DNA of 64,000 nt from Thermoplasmatota archaeon (GTDB lineage: Archaea; Thermoplasmatota; E2; DHVEG-1): contig JAUXAU010000001.1 in the NCBI GenBank assembly GCA_030619765.1, positions 24,704 through 88,703 on the forward strand. Direction: 5' to 3'. The notes beneath the pieces are model-generated. The model searched no databases and was not told the origin of the DNA. It worked only from the letters and a program-made list of their open reading frames with translations. Shown piece after piece: positions 15,947 to 24,586 of the stretch. Numbering within the stretch: position 1 is the stretch's first letter; every line of letters starts with the position of its first letter. The translations under genes were made by a program, and so were the position numbers.

Positions 15947-16483
15947 GTGAAAAAGAAATGGTTTGTTATCACTCTGCCCTCAAGAAGCAGAGATAAAATA
16001 ATTGGAAAGAGGATGTCAAAGATTACTCAAGAGATTGAAGGGAGTATGGGTGTATATATTCCACAAATAAGAAATGTGGATTTGCAGGAGGAGGATCTGT
16101 TTCCTGGATATGGGTTTATATATCTTTCGGAGAATATTTCAGCAGAACAATTTTTTAATAAATTTGAAGATCATAAATCTTTGTTGTCAGTGTTAAAAAA
16201 AGTTGTGGTAGAAGAAGAAGGTGATCTGAAAGTCCCTGCAGAAATTGATAAGGAAATTATCAGAGATGTTAAGCAAAGATGTGCAGGTATAAAGGTTTTA
16301 AGAAAAACTAAATTTTCTGAAGATGATCGTGTGCACATAACGAGAGGAATATTTGAGGGGTTTGTGGGTGTTATAAAATCCCTTGATTTATTAGAGGAGA
16401 AAGTCTCTGTAGGTATATATTTCCTCGGATCTGAGGTGGCTATTAAAGTTGACATGGAGGACATTGAAATAAATGAAACTTAG
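15947..16483 (+). CDS. NusG/RfaH-like transcription elongation factor
   Basis: 178 residues, GTG start. The N-terminal part begins KKKWFVITLPSRSRDKI and continues like an NGN domain (GVYIPQIRNVDLQ...FPGYGFIYLSE). The C-terminal 55 residues form a KOW domain: FSEDDRVHITRGIFEGFVGVI. It likely binds host RNA polymerase and adjusts pausing or antitermination on phage operons. Overlaps the reductase gene by 11 bases. Confidence 0.85.
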   Translation: MKKKWFVITLPSRSRDKIIGKRMSKITQEIEGSMGVYIPQIRNVDLQEEDLFPGYGFIYLSENISAEQFFNKFEDHKSLLSVLKKVVVEEEGDLKVPAEIDKEIIRDVKQRCAGIKVLRKTKFSEDDRVHITRGIFEGFVGVIKSLDLLEEKVSVGIYFLGSEVAIKVDMEDIEINET

Positions 16484-18389
16484 TGAAAATGCAGAGACTT
16501 TATTAAAAGAGAGATATTATCAAGAGGGAGAAAATTGGGAAAAGTTGTGTCATAGAGTTGCTTATTTTTTAGATGTTGATGAGATGTATGCAGAACAGTT
16601 TTACAAGATATTAAAAAATTGTTTGTTCTTGTCTAATTCTCCAACGCTGATGAATGCTGGAACAGGTGTAAAAAATCTGGCGGCATGTTTTGTATTGCCT
16701 GTGCCGGATCGGTTAGATGGAATATATGATATATTAAAAACAGCAGCGTTGATTCATGCGAGTGGTGGAGGAACAGGATTTGATTTTTCAGAGTTGCGAC
16801 CTAAGGGAAGTATAATAGGCAGTACAAGAGGAACCACATTAGGCCCTGTTAGTTTCTTGAAAGTGTATAATGCTTCTACAGAAATTATCAAACAAGGTGG
16901 AAGACGAAGAGGGGCTAATATGGGGGTTATGCGAGTTGATCATAGAGATATAATGGAGTTTATAAATTGTAAGTGTGTGGAAGGGGATGTTGCAAATTTT
17001 AATATCTCTGTTGCTATAACAGATGAGTTTATGAAAGCTTGTGAAGATGGAGAATCTTTTACGCTTGATTATAATCTTCATGGATTGGATCCCATAGTGG
17101 AAGATGCTAATATGCTGATGGATAAGATTGTAGCTAATGCCTGGCAGAATGGGGAGCCTGGTTTATTTTTTATTGATACTGCTAATAGATTGTCTGGTAT
17201 TGATGAACACATTGCAGCAACTAATCCTTGTGGAGAAATTGATCAGCCGCCTTATGGTAGTTGTACTTTAGGTTCAATAAATCTGTCAAAACTTGTTAAG
17301 GAAGGTAAAGTTAATTATCCGGATTTGAGAGAAGTGGTTCATTATGCAATCAGATTTTTAGATAATGTTATAACAAAATGTGAGTATACAATTTCTGAGA
17401 TTAGTGAAAGAACATTATTTTACCGGCCTTTAGGATTAGGTGTAATGGGGTGGGCGGACATGCTTATTAAATTGGGAGTTGTGTATGGAAGCAAAGAAAG
17501 CTTTGAATTGGCTGAGAAAGTTATGATTGTTATTCAAGATGCAGCTCAAGAGGCAAGTAAGAAGTTGTGTGAAGAGAAAGGAGAAAATGGTGAGAAAAAG
17601 GGGCGAAGACATGCAAGATTAACTTCAATAGCACCAACAGGATCGCTTTCGTTGATTGCTAATTGTAGTTCAGGGATTGAGCCAAACTTTGAATGGATGT
17701 ACGAATCACATCGTGTGGATCAAATATTTACACATTATCATCCACTGGCAAGAAAATACTTAGAAAAAGGGGAGAAGCTACCTGAATATTTTGTGACCAC
17801 ATTTGATGTAGTTCCTGAGCAACATGTTGATATGCAGATTGCTTTTCAGAAACACACAGATCATTCTATCTCAAAAACCATCAACTTAAAGAAATCTGCA
17901 ACTAAGGAAGATATTAAAAATATATTTTTTAGAGCGTGGAGAGGGGATTGTAAGGGGATAACAGTTTATCGTGATGGAAGTAGAAAAGAACAGGTATTAG
18001 TTGCAAAGACTAGAGAGGAAATTGAAAGCCCTACAAAAATTGCTCCTATTCAAAGACCACGAAGATTAAATGGAGTTACAGGAAAGGAAGAAACAACTTT
18101 TGGTTCGGTTTATGTTACTGTTAACTTTCTTGATAAAGTTCCAATTGAGGTTTTTTTAAACATAAAGGATATAGATATGAATGGTCTGAGTAGAATGATT
18201 TCTTTAGCATTGAGGAGTAATGTGTCAGTTGATGAAGTTATCAAACAACTTGTTTTAAGTGGTGGAGAAATTGAGAGTGCTGTGGCCAATGTATTACAAA
18301 AGGTTTCAAAAAGGTGGGGGGAAATAAAAGAATGGCGAGAGGTAAAAGGCAGTTGTGAACTAGAAAGGTGTGCAGAATGCAATCTGTAA
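16473..18389 (+). CDS. nrdJ: Adenosylcobalamin-dependent (class II) ribonucleotide reductase
   Basis: 638 residues. Signature segments: LSNSPTLMNAG, ASGGGTGFDFSELRPKGS, QGGRRRGANMGVM, NPCGEIDQPPYGSCTLGSINL (active-site Cys and Glu near 252-255), and TSIAPTGSLSLIANCSSGIEPNFE. The C-terminus ends CELERCAECNL, holding the redox cysteine pair. It makes deoxynucleotides from ribonucleotides with coenzyme B12, and no small subunit gene is present, as expected for class II. Somewhat shorter than many bacterial NrdJ proteins. Confidence 0.95.
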   Translation: MKLSENAETLLKERYYQEGENWEKLCHRVAYFLDVDEMYAEQFYKILKNCLFLSNSPTLMNAGTGVKNLAACFVLPVPDRLDGIYDILKTAALIHASGGGTGFDFSELRPKGSIIGSTRGTTLGPVSFLKVYNASTEIIKQGGRRRGANMGVMRVDHRDIMEFINCKCVEGDVANFNISVAITDEFMKACEDGESFTLDYNLHGLDPIVEDANMLMDKIVANAWQNGEPGLFFIDTANRLSGIDEHIAATNPCGEIDQPPYGSCTLGSINLSKLVKEGKVNYPDLREVVHYAIRFLDNVITKCEYTISEISERTLFYRPLGLGVMGWADMLIKLGVVYGSKESFELAEKVMIVIQDAAQEASKKLCEEKGENGEKKGRRHARLTSIAPTGSLSLIANCSSGIEPNFEWMYESHRVDQIFTHYHPLARKYLEKGEKLPEYFVTTFDVVPEQHVDMQIAFQKHTDHSISKTINLKKSATKEDIKNIFFRAWRGDCKGITVYRDGSRKEQVLVAKTREEIESPTKIAPIQRPRRLNGVTGKEETTFGSVYVTVNFLDKVPIEVFLNIKDIDMNGLSRMISLALRSNVSVDEVIKQLVLSGGEIESAVANVLQKVSKRWGEIKEWREVKGSCELERCAECNL

Positions 18390-18925
18390 TTGGATTGGAT
18401 TTATCTTTAGTGCACACAGGAGTGGCTGTAGGAGTTGTAGATAATTCTTCGCATCATTTTACATCTTTTGTTGTCTCATGTAAAGAGAAAGGTCCTTATC
18501 GATTGGACTTAATTCGTAAGAGAATAAAACATATTTTAGGGGAAGATCTCAGCGGTGTTGCAATTGAAGGGTATAGCTTCGGAAGTAAAGGGAGGGGGAT
18601 TTATGGGATAGGTGAGTTAGGAGGGATAATCCGATTGATGTTGTACAACAATAGATGTAATGCTATAATTGTTCCTCCTTCAGTTTTAAAAAAATTTGTA
18701 TGTGATAAGGGCAACGCTCCAAAAGATAAAGTTGTGAGTTGTTATAATGAGCAGTTTGATGAGCACTTTTTGGTGAAGGAGAATAATGAAGTAGATGCTT
18801 TAGGTTTGGCTCGGATAGCGGCGGCGTATTTTTTAAATGATTACACAGAATTAAATGAAAGACAGGTAGATATGATTAAAGGAATAGAGGAGAAATGTAA
18901 AGTATGGTGTTTTCGGCGGAGTTAG
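18377..18925 (+). CDS. RuvC-like Holliday junction resolvase
   Basis: 182 residues from ATG 18377 (AAAGG 8 bases upstream; the track's GTG at 18368 is less likely). RNase H-like fold with GLDLSLVHTGVAVG (first Asp, residue 8), VAIEGYSFG (Glu), VPPSVLKKFVCDKGNAPKD and EVDALGLARIA (late acidic pair), the pattern of phage RuvC proteins. It would cut branched recombination intermediates before packaging. Overlaps the reductase end and the next gene. Confidence 0.85.
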   Translation: MQSVIGLDLSLVHTGVAVGVVDNSSHHFTSFVVSCKEKGPYRLDLIRKRIKHILGEDLSGVAIEGYSFGSKGRGIYGIGELGGIIRLMLYNNRCNAIIVPPSVLKKFVCDKGNAPKDKVVSCYNEQFDEHFLVKENNEVDALGLARIAAAYFLNDYTELNERQVDMIKGIEEKCKVWCFRRS

Positions 18926-19458
18926 ATAAGTTTTGTTGTGAGTCTTTTTTTAAATCAGCGTCTGCGGATGATAGGGTGCGCCAGGCTAGACGGATGAAGA
19001 TGATGTTAGGAAAATCAAAGATTATCATTGATAGATATTTTCTAAAACAAGATAAGCGAATACTTATGATATACTTTTTTCATAATCAGAACATAAGAGA
19101 TTTGAGAGGGTTTTATCCATCTTCAATAAAATGGAATTTTGTGATCGAACACAAAATCAGAAAATTAGTGCGCAGACTTAAATTATTTATGGATTTTTTT
19201 CAAAACTATGATTATAAAACTATTTTCTTTGAGGCTAGAAGGGTGTTGTCTCAAAAACAGTATGAATTTTTAAATGTGTATTTAAAATGCCACTCTGTTG
19301 GGAAAAGTGCCCAGGTGTGTCTGAATAGAAAAACAGGAAGGATTGGATGTAGTCATGTAGCGATTATATACAGGCTGAAAATGTTGCTTAGAAAGTTAGA
19401 TGAAATGAGTCTTTGGACTGGCCCTTTAATGAATCTTGTTTTAGGGTTGAAAAGATGA
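18904..19458 (+). CDS. Basic protein with possible HTH segments, unknown
   Basis: 184 residues, basic and helical. The stretch IRDLRGFYPSSIKWNFVIEH and the C-terminal VLSQKQYEFLNVYLKCHSVGKSAQVC...SHVAIIYRLKMLLRKL have the spacing of sigma region 4-like or terminase-small-like HTH units. It is followed directly by promoter P2, so it ends a transcription unit. A DNA-binding regulator is possible; confidence in the family is low. Confidence 0.5.
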   Translation: MVFSAELDKFCCESFFKSASADDRVRQARRMKMMLGKSKIIIDRYFLKQDKRILMIYFFHNQNIRDLRGFYPSSIKWNFVIEHKIRKLVRRLKLFMDFFQNYDYKTIFFEARRVLSQKQYEFLNVYLKCHSVGKSAQVCLNRKTGRIGCSHVAIIYRLKMLLRKLDEMSLWTGPLMNLVLGLKR

Positions 19459-19487
19459 TTGACTTTTTTGCTGAAGTGTGCTATTAT
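19459..19487 (+). promoter_or_regulatory. Sigma-70-type promoter P2
   Basis: TTGACT, 17 bases, TATTAT with a TGC extended -10. The spacer (TTTTTGCTGAAGTGTGC) differs from that of P1 at only three positions, which points to a duplicated module. It drives the nucleotide-sugar block starting at 19504. Confidence 0.85.
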
Positions 19488-19503
19488 ATGAGGAGAGGAT
19501 AAA

Positions 19504-20385
19504 ATGAAAGTGGGCTTAATTGGTTTAGGGAACATGGGGATGATCCACTATCGTGTTTTATGTGACATGCTTCGTCGAAAAGAGATTGATGATATTGAAG
19601 TTTATGATATTAACAGTAATTTGAGAAAAGGTAAGGAAACCAAGTGGGCACCAGAGAAAGAATTGATAGACTGGGCAGATGCTGTTGTAATAGCAACTCC
19701 TACATTTACTCATGGAGACCTGGCAAAGAAAGTTTTGGAGAAAAAGAAGCCTGTATTTGTTGAGAAGCCGCTGGTGTTTGAGCCTATGATAGCTTTGGAT
19801 TTTCTTGGCGCTCCTGTGTTTGTAGGTTATATTGAGAGATATAATCCTGTTGTGCAGTATCTGAAAAAGCACTTTGCAGAGTTTGGAGAAGTTTTATATG
19901 TAACAACAACGCGTGTTAATAATGTGCCTCAAAAGAGTAGGAAGATAGAAGGGATTGTTAGGGATTTGGGAGTACATGATTTTGATCTTTTATGTTGGTT
20001 GTTTGAAGATAAGCCGTATGTAACACATCAGTATATCTTAAAAGATGCTGCTAAAAGAGATATATTTGCATCAATAGATTTTTCGATCAATGATATTGAA
20101 GCTAATGTAAGATTGTCTTGGATAGACTTGCAAAAAGAAAGACAAATAGATGTTTATACAAATACTTGTGTGGTTCTGGTTGATTTGATGCAGCAAGAAA
20201 TTATTATTTTTGATAGAGCGGGTGAAAGTGTAGAGTATACGGAACGATTTAAAGGAGAACCTGCTTTATTAGAGATGAGAGCTTTTCTGAAAATGGCAAA
20301 ATGTGGAAAGAATGATGCTTATGATTATTTGGGATTGAACTCTTTGTCTTGTGCTAGAGAAGTAATGAGGAGGGAGAAAAGATGA
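19504..20385 (+). CDS. Gfo/Idh/MocA-family dehydrogenase, WbpB/WlbA-like
   Basis: 293 residues. Rossmann motif GLIGLGNMG (4-12), then AVVIATPTFTHGDLAKKVLEKKKPVFVEKPL, the family's conserved EKP motif, and a later HDFDLLCWLF helix. With the hexapeptide acetyltransferase encoded next and the dehydrogenase at 22481, it most resembles WbpB/WlbA, which oxidises C3 of UDP-GlcNAcA. Somewhat shorter than bacterial WbpB. Starts 17 bases after promoter P2 with AGGAGAGGATAAA upstream. Confidence 0.85.
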   Translation: MKVGLIGLGNMGMIHYRVLCDMLRRKEIDDIEVYDINSNLRKGKETKWAPEKELIDWADAVVIATPTFTHGDLAKKVLEKKKPVFVEKPLVFEPMIALDFLGAPVFVGYIERYNPVVQYLKKHFAEFGEVLYVTTTRVNNVPQKSRKIEGIVRDLGVHDFDLLCWLFEDKPYVTHQYILKDAAKRDIFASIDFSINDIEANVRLSWIDLQKERQIDVYTNTCVVLVDLMQQEIIIFDRAGESVEYTERFKGEPALLEMRAFLKMAKCGKNDAYDYLGLNSLSCAREVMRREKR

Positions 20386-20831
20386 GCAAGATCAGTGATT
20401 ATTGTATTATTGGTTCAAATATTCTTGTTGGTAAAAATGTAACAATTTGGCATTGGGTGCAAGTTAGAGAAGATGCTGTAATAGGTGATGATGTTGTGAT
20501 TGCGAAAGGTTGTTATATTGGTAAAGGAGTACATATAGGAAGTCGTACAAGGATTCAAAACAATGTGTCCATTTTTGAAGGTGCAGTGATTGATGAGGAT
20601 GTCTTTATAGGACCTCATGTTTGTTTTACGAATGATAAATATCCTCCAAGTGAAGCATGTCCTGAAGTGACTATTGTTGGAAAAGGAGCATCAATTGGAG
20701 CTAATTCAACTATTTTACCTGGGGTTGTAATTGGCAAGTGTGCAGTAATAGGAGCAGGAGCTGTTGTAACAAAAAGTGTTCCAGCAGGAGAGGTGTGGGT
20801 TGGAAATCCTGCAAGGAAGATGATGAGATGA
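20382..20831 (+). CDS. Left-handed beta-helix N-acetyltransferase, WbpD/WlbB-like
   Basis: 149 residues made of hexapeptide repeats: VGKNVTIWHWVQVREDAVIG, IGKGVHIGSRTRIQNNVSIF, VFIGPHVCFTNDKYPP, IGANSTILPGVVIG and the cap VPAGEVWVGNPAR. The WHW and FTNDKYP segments are typical of WbpD/WlbB, which acetylate the 3-amino group of UDP-GlcNAc(3NH2)A. It overlaps the WbpB-like gene by 4 bases, the usual partner order in bacterial O-antigen clusters. Confidence 0.88.
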   Translation: MSKISDYCIIGSNILVGKNVTIWHWVQVREDAVIGDDVVIAKGCYIGKGVHIGSRTRIQNNVSIFEGAVIDEDVFIGPHVCFTNDKYPPSEACPEVTIVGKGASIGANSTILPGVVIGKCAVIGAGAVVTKSVPAGEVWVGNPARKMMR

Positions 20832-21052
20832 TATTTGATGGTGAGTGTATTCGTAATAAAGATTGGAGAAAAAGGTGCAATATAGAATATTATACTGAAA
20901 AGGATATTGCGTTGATGATGGGTGTTATTGATAATATTGTAGATCTACGTGTGTTGAATCAGATACAATATTTAATGCATAGAATGTTAGGACATGTTAT
21001 AAATATTCAAGAAATTGAGCTGGAGTTTCATTCAGAGTTTGGTTGTAATTAG
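20828..21052 (+). CDS. Small protein, unknown
   Basis: 74 residues from the ATG at 20828, which overlaps the previous stop (ATGA) and has AAGGAAG upstream. The track's longer version starting at 20738 reads the acetyltransferase gene out of frame and has an implausible Cys/Ser/Arg-rich start. The protein is helical (KDIALMMGVIDNIVDLRVL). No family recognised. Confidence 0.55.
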   Translation: MIFDGECIRNKDWRKRCNIEYYTEKDIALMMGVIDNIVDLRVLNQIQYLMHRMLGHVINIQEIELEFHSEFGCN

Positions 21053-21060
21053 GAGGAGAT

Positions 21061-21687
21061 ATGAGTTGGTATGTAGATCGGTTTTTGAACTTAAAATGTT
21101 CAGGGGATATTCTTAATATTGTCAATCCTCTTACAAAACCAATGAAGGAAATTTCAGAATCTATGGGTATTATTAAACTTATAAAACCTATTGTGTTAGA
21201 GGATCCTATGAAATATATCCTCTATGATCTATGCGCTGGGAATGCACTGACATCTATAATAGCAAGTTTTTTGTTGCCTGTTGCAAGGTCAATAGCTGTA
21301 GATGTGAAAATGAGAAAAAGACCATTTGAGAAAGTTGAGAGATTTGAATATTGGGAAAGGGATATTAACATGTGGAAACTTTTTGTCTATGATTATCATA
21401 CGATAATTATATCAGTTCATCCTTGTGGGAAGTTGGCAGAACGTATAATAGATATTTTCTTGAACGATAAAGCAGAATATTTGTTTTTGATGCCTTGTTG
21501 TATAAATAATAGGAGAATGAAAGACAACTTTTTAGTAGATGAGTTTGGAAAAGAGATAGACTGGATTTATTATTTGAAAAATAAACTTGAAGGGAATAAT
21601 GTTTGTGTAGAGGTAATAAGAGATACAAACATCATAAGTCCGAGAAATATTATTATAAAGGGTAGGAGAAAGGATAAGGAGGAATAA
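21061..21687 (+). CDS. Methyltransferase-like protein (Methyltransf_32/Trm13 type)
   Basis: 208 residues, ATG after AGGAGG. A SAM-binding motif I is seen in YILYDLCAGNALTSIIASFL, followed by ARSIAVDVKMRKRPF, then ISVHPCGKLAERIID and FLMPCC. The HPCG and PCC cysteine motifs recall Methyltransf_32, METTL25 and Trm13 (a tRNA 2'-O-methyltransferase). Substrate unknown. Unusual for a phage. Confidence 0.6.
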   Translation: MSWYVDRFLNLKCSGDILNIVNPLTKPMKEISESMGIIKLIKPIVLEDPMKYILYDLCAGNALTSIIASFLLPVARSIAVDVKMRKRPFEKVERFEYWERDINMWKLFVYDYHTIIISVHPCGKLAERIIDIFLNDKAEYLFLMPCCINNRRMKDNFLVDEFGKEIDWIYYLKNKLEGNNVCVEVIRDTNIISPRNIIIKGRRKDKEE

Positions 21688-22296
21688 GTGGAAACAGTTA
21701 AGTTGGTATGGATGGACACAGAGACCACAGGATTGAATCCTGAAAAACATGGAATAATTGAACTTGCAATGCTTATACAACTTAATGATGATGTTGTGGA
21801 TGAGTTGCATTATTTTATGAATCCTGTAGGAAGGGAATCTACTGAAGAAGCCTTACAAATTTCTGGTCTCACTGCAAAGGAAATTGATGGGTTTGTAGAT
21901 TGGAGAAATGTAAAACAAAATATTAAAAGGATACTACAACGATATGTAAATCCTTATAACGCAGAAGATAAATTTGTAGCAGCTGGCTACAATGTAAAAT
22001 TTGATTTAGATATGCTTCAAGGGATGTGGAAAGCGTCAGGAGATAAGTATTTGTATTCCTTTTTTGATTCTCCAAAGTTGGATGTTTTATCTTTAGTGGC
22101 TATAGCAAGATGGGTGGGAGTGTTGGATAGATCTCGTTCAAACACATTAAGTAGTGTGGCAAAGTTGATAGGAATTCCTTTTGAGGAAGGAGAAGCACAT
22201 GGAGCATTGGCAGATATTAAGAAAACAAGAGATGTTGCATATATTTTAAAAGACAAAATTCAGAATAGAGTGCCGAGGAGGGTTTTAAAAAAATGA
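21688..22296 (+). CDS. DEDDh 3'-5' exonuclease (DnaQ-like)
   Basis: 202 residues, GTG start after AAGGAGGAATAA. Exo I MDTETTGLNP, Exo II AGYNVKFDLDML, Exo III H-x-A-L-x-D (EGEAHGALADIKKT) give the DEDDh catalytic set. The polymerase already has its own exonuclease, so this one may act in repair, on RNA or on nucleotide salvage. Confidence 0.9.
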   Translation: METVKLVWMDTETTGLNPEKHGIIELAMLIQLNDDVVDELHYFMNPVGRESTEEALQISGLTAKEIDGFVDWRNVKQNIKRILQRYVNPYNAEDKFVAAGYNVKFDLDMLQGMWKASGDKYLYSFFDSPKLDVLSLVAIARWVGVLDRSRSNTLSSVAKLIGIPFEEGEAHGALADIKKTRDVAYILKDKIQNRVPRRVLKK

Positions 22297-22484
22297 AAAT
22301 CATAGTTGAGGTGGCAGACCCGTGGCCTTTTGGTGGATGCGAAGTATTTATTCATGTAGATGATCAAAATGGTAAAGTGTATCAACGAAAAGAGATTTTG
22401 GGAGAGAATTTGTTTGTAGCGGGTTTTGATCAGATCTGGAAAATAATAGGAGAAGAGATAAGCTATAATTGGAGGACAGGGTGA
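22293..22484 (+). CDS. Small protein, unknown
   Basis: 63 residues, overlapping both neighbours by 4 bases. Beta-rich look (KIIVEVADPWPFGGCEVFIH). No family recognised. Position and overlap support translation. Confidence 0.55.
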   Translation: MKIIVEVADPWPFGGCEVFIHVDDQNGKVYQRKEILGENLFVAGFDQIWKIIGEEISYNWRTG

Positions 22485-23701
22485 AAATAGTTGTAGTTGG
22501 ACTTGGAACAATTGGGTTGCCTGTGGCGGCTGCATTTGCTTCTGTGGGATGCGAAGTTGTTGGTGTAGAAGAATCTAAAAGTGTAAGAGCTTCTATTACA
22601 CTTAAACGATTAGAAAAGTTTAAGTTGTTAACTCCAATAAAAATGTTTGATGTAACATCAAATATAGATGTAGTAAAAGATGCAGATGCCATTGTTGTAT
22701 GTGTGGGACTTGATTGGAATGGAAAGGAGCCAGTATTTGATCCTTTTGTAGACTTATTAAGAGTGCTTGGAAGACGAATAAAAAAAGGAGTTCTTATCTG
22801 TGTAGAGACAACGATACCTCCCGGGACAATGGTAGGCGTTGTAAAGACTCAGTTGGAGATGAGTGGCGGTTTGATTGCAGGAAAGGATTTTTACCTTGTA
22901 CATGCTCCAGAAAGAATAGCAGCAGGAAGGGAGATGTATAATCTTTTGTTCTTGCCAAGAGTGATAGGAGGCTATTCTGAAAAATGCCGGCAGAAAGGAT
23001 TGGAATTATATTCCAAAATAAATAAAAATGTTACATTGATGTCTTTAGAAACTGCAGAGATAACCAAGTTGGTAGAGAATGCTTATAGGGATGTCAATAT
23101 AGCATTTGCAAATGAGGTGTCTCTTATTTGTGATGCCTTTGGAGTAGATGTAGGAGATGTGAGAGTACGTGTAAACGAATTGCCTGATATTATCGGAGCG
23201 ATGAATAATCCAGTTAGAAATATGCACGTTCCTGGGATAGGGGTTGGAGGGTATTGCTTACCAAAAGATTCACACTTGTTGTTATGGGGGTGGAAAACTC
23301 TCTTGTTTCCTAATTGCGAGTATAGACCTCCTGTTCCGTCTGTAATTGAAAATGCAAGATGGCTCAATGATATGATGCCAGAAAGAGTTGCTGGAAAAAT
23401 CAATCGATTAGTTGAAAATAGATGTCTTAAGGATCCAAGAATTCTTATATTAGGAGTTGGGTTTGCTCCAGGAATTACAGATAATAGAAATTCTCCAGCA
23501 ATAGAGCTTTTTAAGCTTTTGCATTACAGAACATATTTACATGATCCTTATCAAAAACGATATAGAAATGAAATAGATGCTGATATTACTGTTTTAGCAA
23601 CTGCGCATGATTGGTATAGACTTCATTTAGAACCTTTGATTTTGGAAGCTCTGCTAAGAGATAGAGTTGTTTGTACGAAAGGGGAAAGGATATGGAAATG
23701 A
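22481..23701 (+). CDS. UDP-N-acetylhexosamine 6-dehydrogenase, WbpA/WecC-like
   Basis: 406 residues from GTG 22481, chosen because GGAGG lies 6-7 bases upstream. Rossmann motif GLGTIGLPVA, then VCVETTIPPGTM, HAPERIAAGREM, ETAEITKLVENAYRDVNIAFANE and the catalytic Cys in GVGGYCLPKDSH (near 258); LGVGFAPGITDNRNSPA is the C-terminal domain motif. It oxidises C6 of a UDP-sugar (UDP-GlcNAc or UDP-ManNAc) to a uronic acid using NAD twice, the first step of the WbpA-B-E-D route. Confidence 0.93.
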   Translation: MKIVVVGLGTIGLPVAAAFASVGCEVVGVEESKSVRASITLKRLEKFKLLTPIKMFDVTSNIDVVKDADAIVVCVGLDWNGKEPVFDPFVDLLRVLGRRIKKGVLICVETTIPPGTMVGVVKTQLEMSGGLIAGKDFYLVHAPERIAAGREMYNLLFLPRVIGGYSEKCRQKGLELYSKINKNVTLMSLETAEITKLVENAYRDVNIAFANEVSLICDAFGVDVGDVRVRVNELPDIIGAMNNPVRNMHVPGIGVGGYCLPKDSHLLLWGWKTLLFPNCEYRPPVPSVIENARWLNDMMPERVAGKINRLVENRCLKDPRILILGVGFAPGITDNRNSPAIELFKLLHYRTYLHDPYQKRYRNEIDADITVLATAHDWYRLHLEPLILEALLRDRVVCTKGERIWK

Positions 23702-23880
23702 TTATTATAAGCAAATACAATTTCGATAATTTGTTTCAGCAGACTTTAGACAAGCTTAAACTTGAGAGATTTACAAGTGATGAGAAAAGTGCCCAATTTG
23801 AAAATACACCTATTGGTCAAATGCACAGAGCATTTCATTATGAGGTATGTGTGTTGAAAGATAGATTGGAGAAAGGGTAA
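23692..23880 (+). CDS. Small protein, unknown
   Basis: 62 residues from ATG 23692, preceded by AAAGGGGAAAGG; overlaps the previous stop. Helical, no family recognised. Confidence 0.5.
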   Translation: MEMIIISKYNFDNLFQQTLDKLKLERFTSDEKSAQFENTPIGQMHRAFHYEVCVLKDRLEKG

Positions 23881-23882
23881 TC

Positions 23883-24125
23883 ATGAAACATACACCGGGA
23901 CCGTGGGAATGGAGATCCATAGATGGCGGCTGGGACGGCGTAGATTCAAGTTATGGCTTGATATGCAAGCTTAGCCTGAATAATCGTGCCAACGCTCGCC
24001 TGATAGCAACGGCACCGAAGCTGCTTAAGGCATGTAAGGCAGCTCTCGCAAAGTGCCCGTTTCCGGTTGGTGCAGCGCTAGTTAAAGAGCAATTGCAGAT
24101 CGTTATTGCCGAGGCAGAGGAATAG
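23883..24125 (+). CDS. Conserved small phage protein, higher GC than neighbours
   Basis: 80 residues of a type often seen in phages of many hosts, with the pattern HTPGPWEW near the start and NRANARLIATAPKLLKACKAAL in the middle. Function unknown. Its codons are visibly richer in G and C than those of the surrounding genes (for example GCCTGATAGCAACGGCACCG), which suggests recent transfer. Confidence 0.75.
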   Translation: MKHTPGPWEWRSIDGGWDGVDSSYGLICKLSLNNRANARLIATAPKLLKACKAALAKCPFPVGAALVKEQLQIVIAEAEE

Positions 24126-24129
24126 ACCG

Positions 24130-24429
24130 ATGAATGAGACAAGCTGTAAATTTAATAAAGCATGGATTGGACTTTGCGGCAAGGAACCAGTTAATGAACG
24201 AGGTATGTGTCCAGAGCATGCTGTAAAAAAATGTGTTTCGTGTGGTAAACCAGCTACAAGAGAATGTAGCCATACAGGCCAATTTGTATGTGGTTATTCG
24301 TTATGTGATGATTGTAGGCATGGGATTCCGCCGGCCGGTGAAGAGGGATATTTTGGTTGTGCCGGGGGTCATGTATCAAAGAAAGTGTACAAGAAGCAAC
24401 ATGAAGAAAGATATAGCAAAAAGGAGTAA
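24130..24429 (+). CDS. Cysteine-rich zinc-binding protein, unknown
   Basis: 99 residues from ATG 24130. Several cysteine pairs in zinc-finger spacing: CKFNKAWIGLCG, CPEHAVKKCVSCGKPATRECSH, CGYSLCDDCRHG, CAGGH. The ORF track starts it upstream in the previous gene. It may bind nucleic acid or protein; no named family recognised. Confidence 0.65.
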   Translation: MNETSCKFNKAWIGLCGKEPVNERGMCPEHAVKKCVSCGKPATRECSHTGQFVCGYSLCDDCRHGIPPAGEEGYFGCAGGHVSKKVYKKQHEERYSKKE

Positions 24430-24433
24430 AGAT

Positions 24434-24586
24434 GTGAAAGCAAAAATGGTTCAAGTTCAGAATCCAAGAACAAAAAAATGGGTGAAAATAAATACACAAA
24501 CAGGTGTAATAGTTGCTCATAAGAAAACAGTTGGCCCATATAAGAATGTAGAAAAAAAGGAGCAAGGGAATGGAAGCAACAATTAG
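24434..24586 (+). CDS. Small conserved phage protein (50 aa)
   Basis: GTG start at 24434 with AAGGAG 9 bases upstream. The sequence (VQVQNPRTKKWVKINTQTG, VAHKKTVGPYKNV) fits a small phage protein family often annotated hypothetical. The track shows it only as the tail of a longer out-of-frame ORF. Confidence 0.6.
   Translation: MKAKMVQVQNPRTKKWVKINTQTGVIVAHKKTVGPYKNVEKKEQGNGSNN

Noticed and set aside
16473-18389. Intein or intron in the ribonucleotide reductase
   Set aside because: The catalytic segments are contiguous, and no intein splicing motifs are seen.
20738-21052. Longer 104-residue version of the small gene
   Set aside because: The first 30 residues read the acetyltransferase gene out of frame; ATG 20828 has a proper site and overlap.
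24233-24586. 117-residue ORF
   Set aside because: It crosses the zinc-binding gene out of frame; only its last 50 codons from GTG 24434 look real.
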